Part shown: positions 63,672 through 64,000 of the stretch, piece by piece
Layout: the number at the start of each line of letters is the position of its first letter
How positions within the stretch are numbered: the stretch's first letter is position 1
Assembly: GCA_029260395.1 (NCBI GenBank)
Contig: JAJDDJ010000013.1
Coordinates: forward strand, 62,001 to 126,000
Length of the DNA stretch: 64,000 bases
Source of the DNA: Phycisphaerales bacterium
GTDB taxonomy: Bacteria; Planctomycetota; Phycisphaerae; Phycisphaerales; UBA1924
Direction of reading: 5' to 3'
Translations under genes and position numbers: made by a program
The notes under the pieces: model-generated
The model's input: only the letters and a program-made list of their open reading frames with translations
The model's database searches: none
What the model was told of the DNA's origin: nothing

Positions 63672-64000
63672 CTACTTCCCGAGCGACGGCTCGGGATGCT
63701 GCACGTCAGCGCCGGATGCTTCCCACGCAAGGAACCCGCCTTTGAGGTTGATGACTTCTCGGCCGGCCCGCTGCAAGTACGCGCACGCCCTCGCTGAGCG
63801 CACGCCGCTCCGGCAGTTGACGATCAGCGGTTTGCCCGTTGGCACTTCGTCCATGCGGCCCATGAGCCGGGTGTGGGCGATGTTGACCGCGCGGGGCACG
63901 TGACCCTCGGCGAACTCGGTGGCGCGGCGGACATCCAGCGGATCGGCCATGCCCTCGGCAAGCTTCGCCCGCGCTTCAGCCGGCTCGATCTCTAAAATCG
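63672..64000 (-). CDS. Rhodanese-like domain protein (5' end outside window)
   Basis: The frame is open to the window edge, so the N-terminus is missing. It reads ADPLDVRRATEFAEGHVPRA, as rhodanese domains do, then the active loop VNCRSGVRSA with the sulfur-carrying Cys, and ends with a GGFLAWEASG stretch. An internal ATG at 63950 is not needed as a start because coding continues upstream (EIEPAEARAKLAEG). It could be a stand-alone sulfurtransferase or the end of a larger protein. Confidence 0.88.
   Translation of the reverse strand, partial: ILEIEPAEARAKLAEGMADPLDVRRATEFAEGHVPRAVNIAHTRLMGRMDEVPTGKPLIVNCRSGVRSARACAYLQRAGREVINLKGGFLAWEASGADVQHPEPSLGK

Overview
The window (about 64 kb, high GC) reads as chromosomal DNA of a planctomycete, most likely class Phycisphaerae. 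Three things point there. Two secreted proteins carry the LEPR-XLL-type N-terminal motif. Two others end in a Cys-bounded, dockerin-like tail (DIADDFG...DGMVSFGDFLALLGLIG). Several small membrane proteins carry a CGYxL..CPECG-type zinc ribbon. No tRNA, rRNA, CRISPR array, transposase or integrase gene was seen.

Layout. 1-5000: the end of a GldG/DUF4340 ABC-exporter operon, a CNNM-type CBS membrane protein, infA, a glycine-rich RRM protein with a clear promoter and terminator, and a zinc-ribbon membrane protein. 5145-11349: two large LEPR-XLL surface proteins on the minus strand, one a beta-helix protein and one a CAP-domain protein, with related C-terminal repeats and similar upstream elements. 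11640-18868: moxR, a large lipoprotein, a BatA/VWA protein coupled to rlmE, and a GT2/LAB_N envelope pair. 18887-25558: two unknown genes, a YhaM-like nuclease, queF coupled to a membrane protein, a Lon-N-terminal-domain protein, rpsA with a long leader and strong terminator, and a receiver-like protein. 25736-44800: mostly housekeeping (glutamate dehydrogenase family, SDR, endonuclease IV, TPR lipoprotein, gyrA, STAS, ABC ATPase, M28 peptidase, a tailed HU, D-glycerate dehydrogenase type, class V aminotransferase, phoU, eno).

44800-50326 is more accessory. It holds a decaying intergenic stretch with an open minus-strand frame, dispersed and tandem repeats, the two dockerin-tailed proteins, a composite of repeat-like segments, and a pseudopilin-like pair. 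50327-53890 has a prolyl oligopeptidase and a B12-binding/MeaB GTPase fusion with no mutase beside it. 53890-56757 looks inserted or rearranged: a GAF-like/nucleotidyltransferase gene and a cytochrome P450 are bracketed by partial copies of the 3' end of the B12-GTPase gene (one 31-bp copy is perfect, one is a decayed fragment about 84% identical over 70 bp). The window ends with a MATE exporter, a ureohydrolase, an AbgT transporter coupled to a nucleotide-sugar dehydrogenase, and a rhodanese gene cut by the window edge.

The strongest leads are the repeat-bracketed P450/nucleotidyltransferase segment, the paired LEPR-XLL proteins, and the duplicated dockerin-like tails. All functions are inferred from sequence motifs and family knowledge. 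No searches were run.
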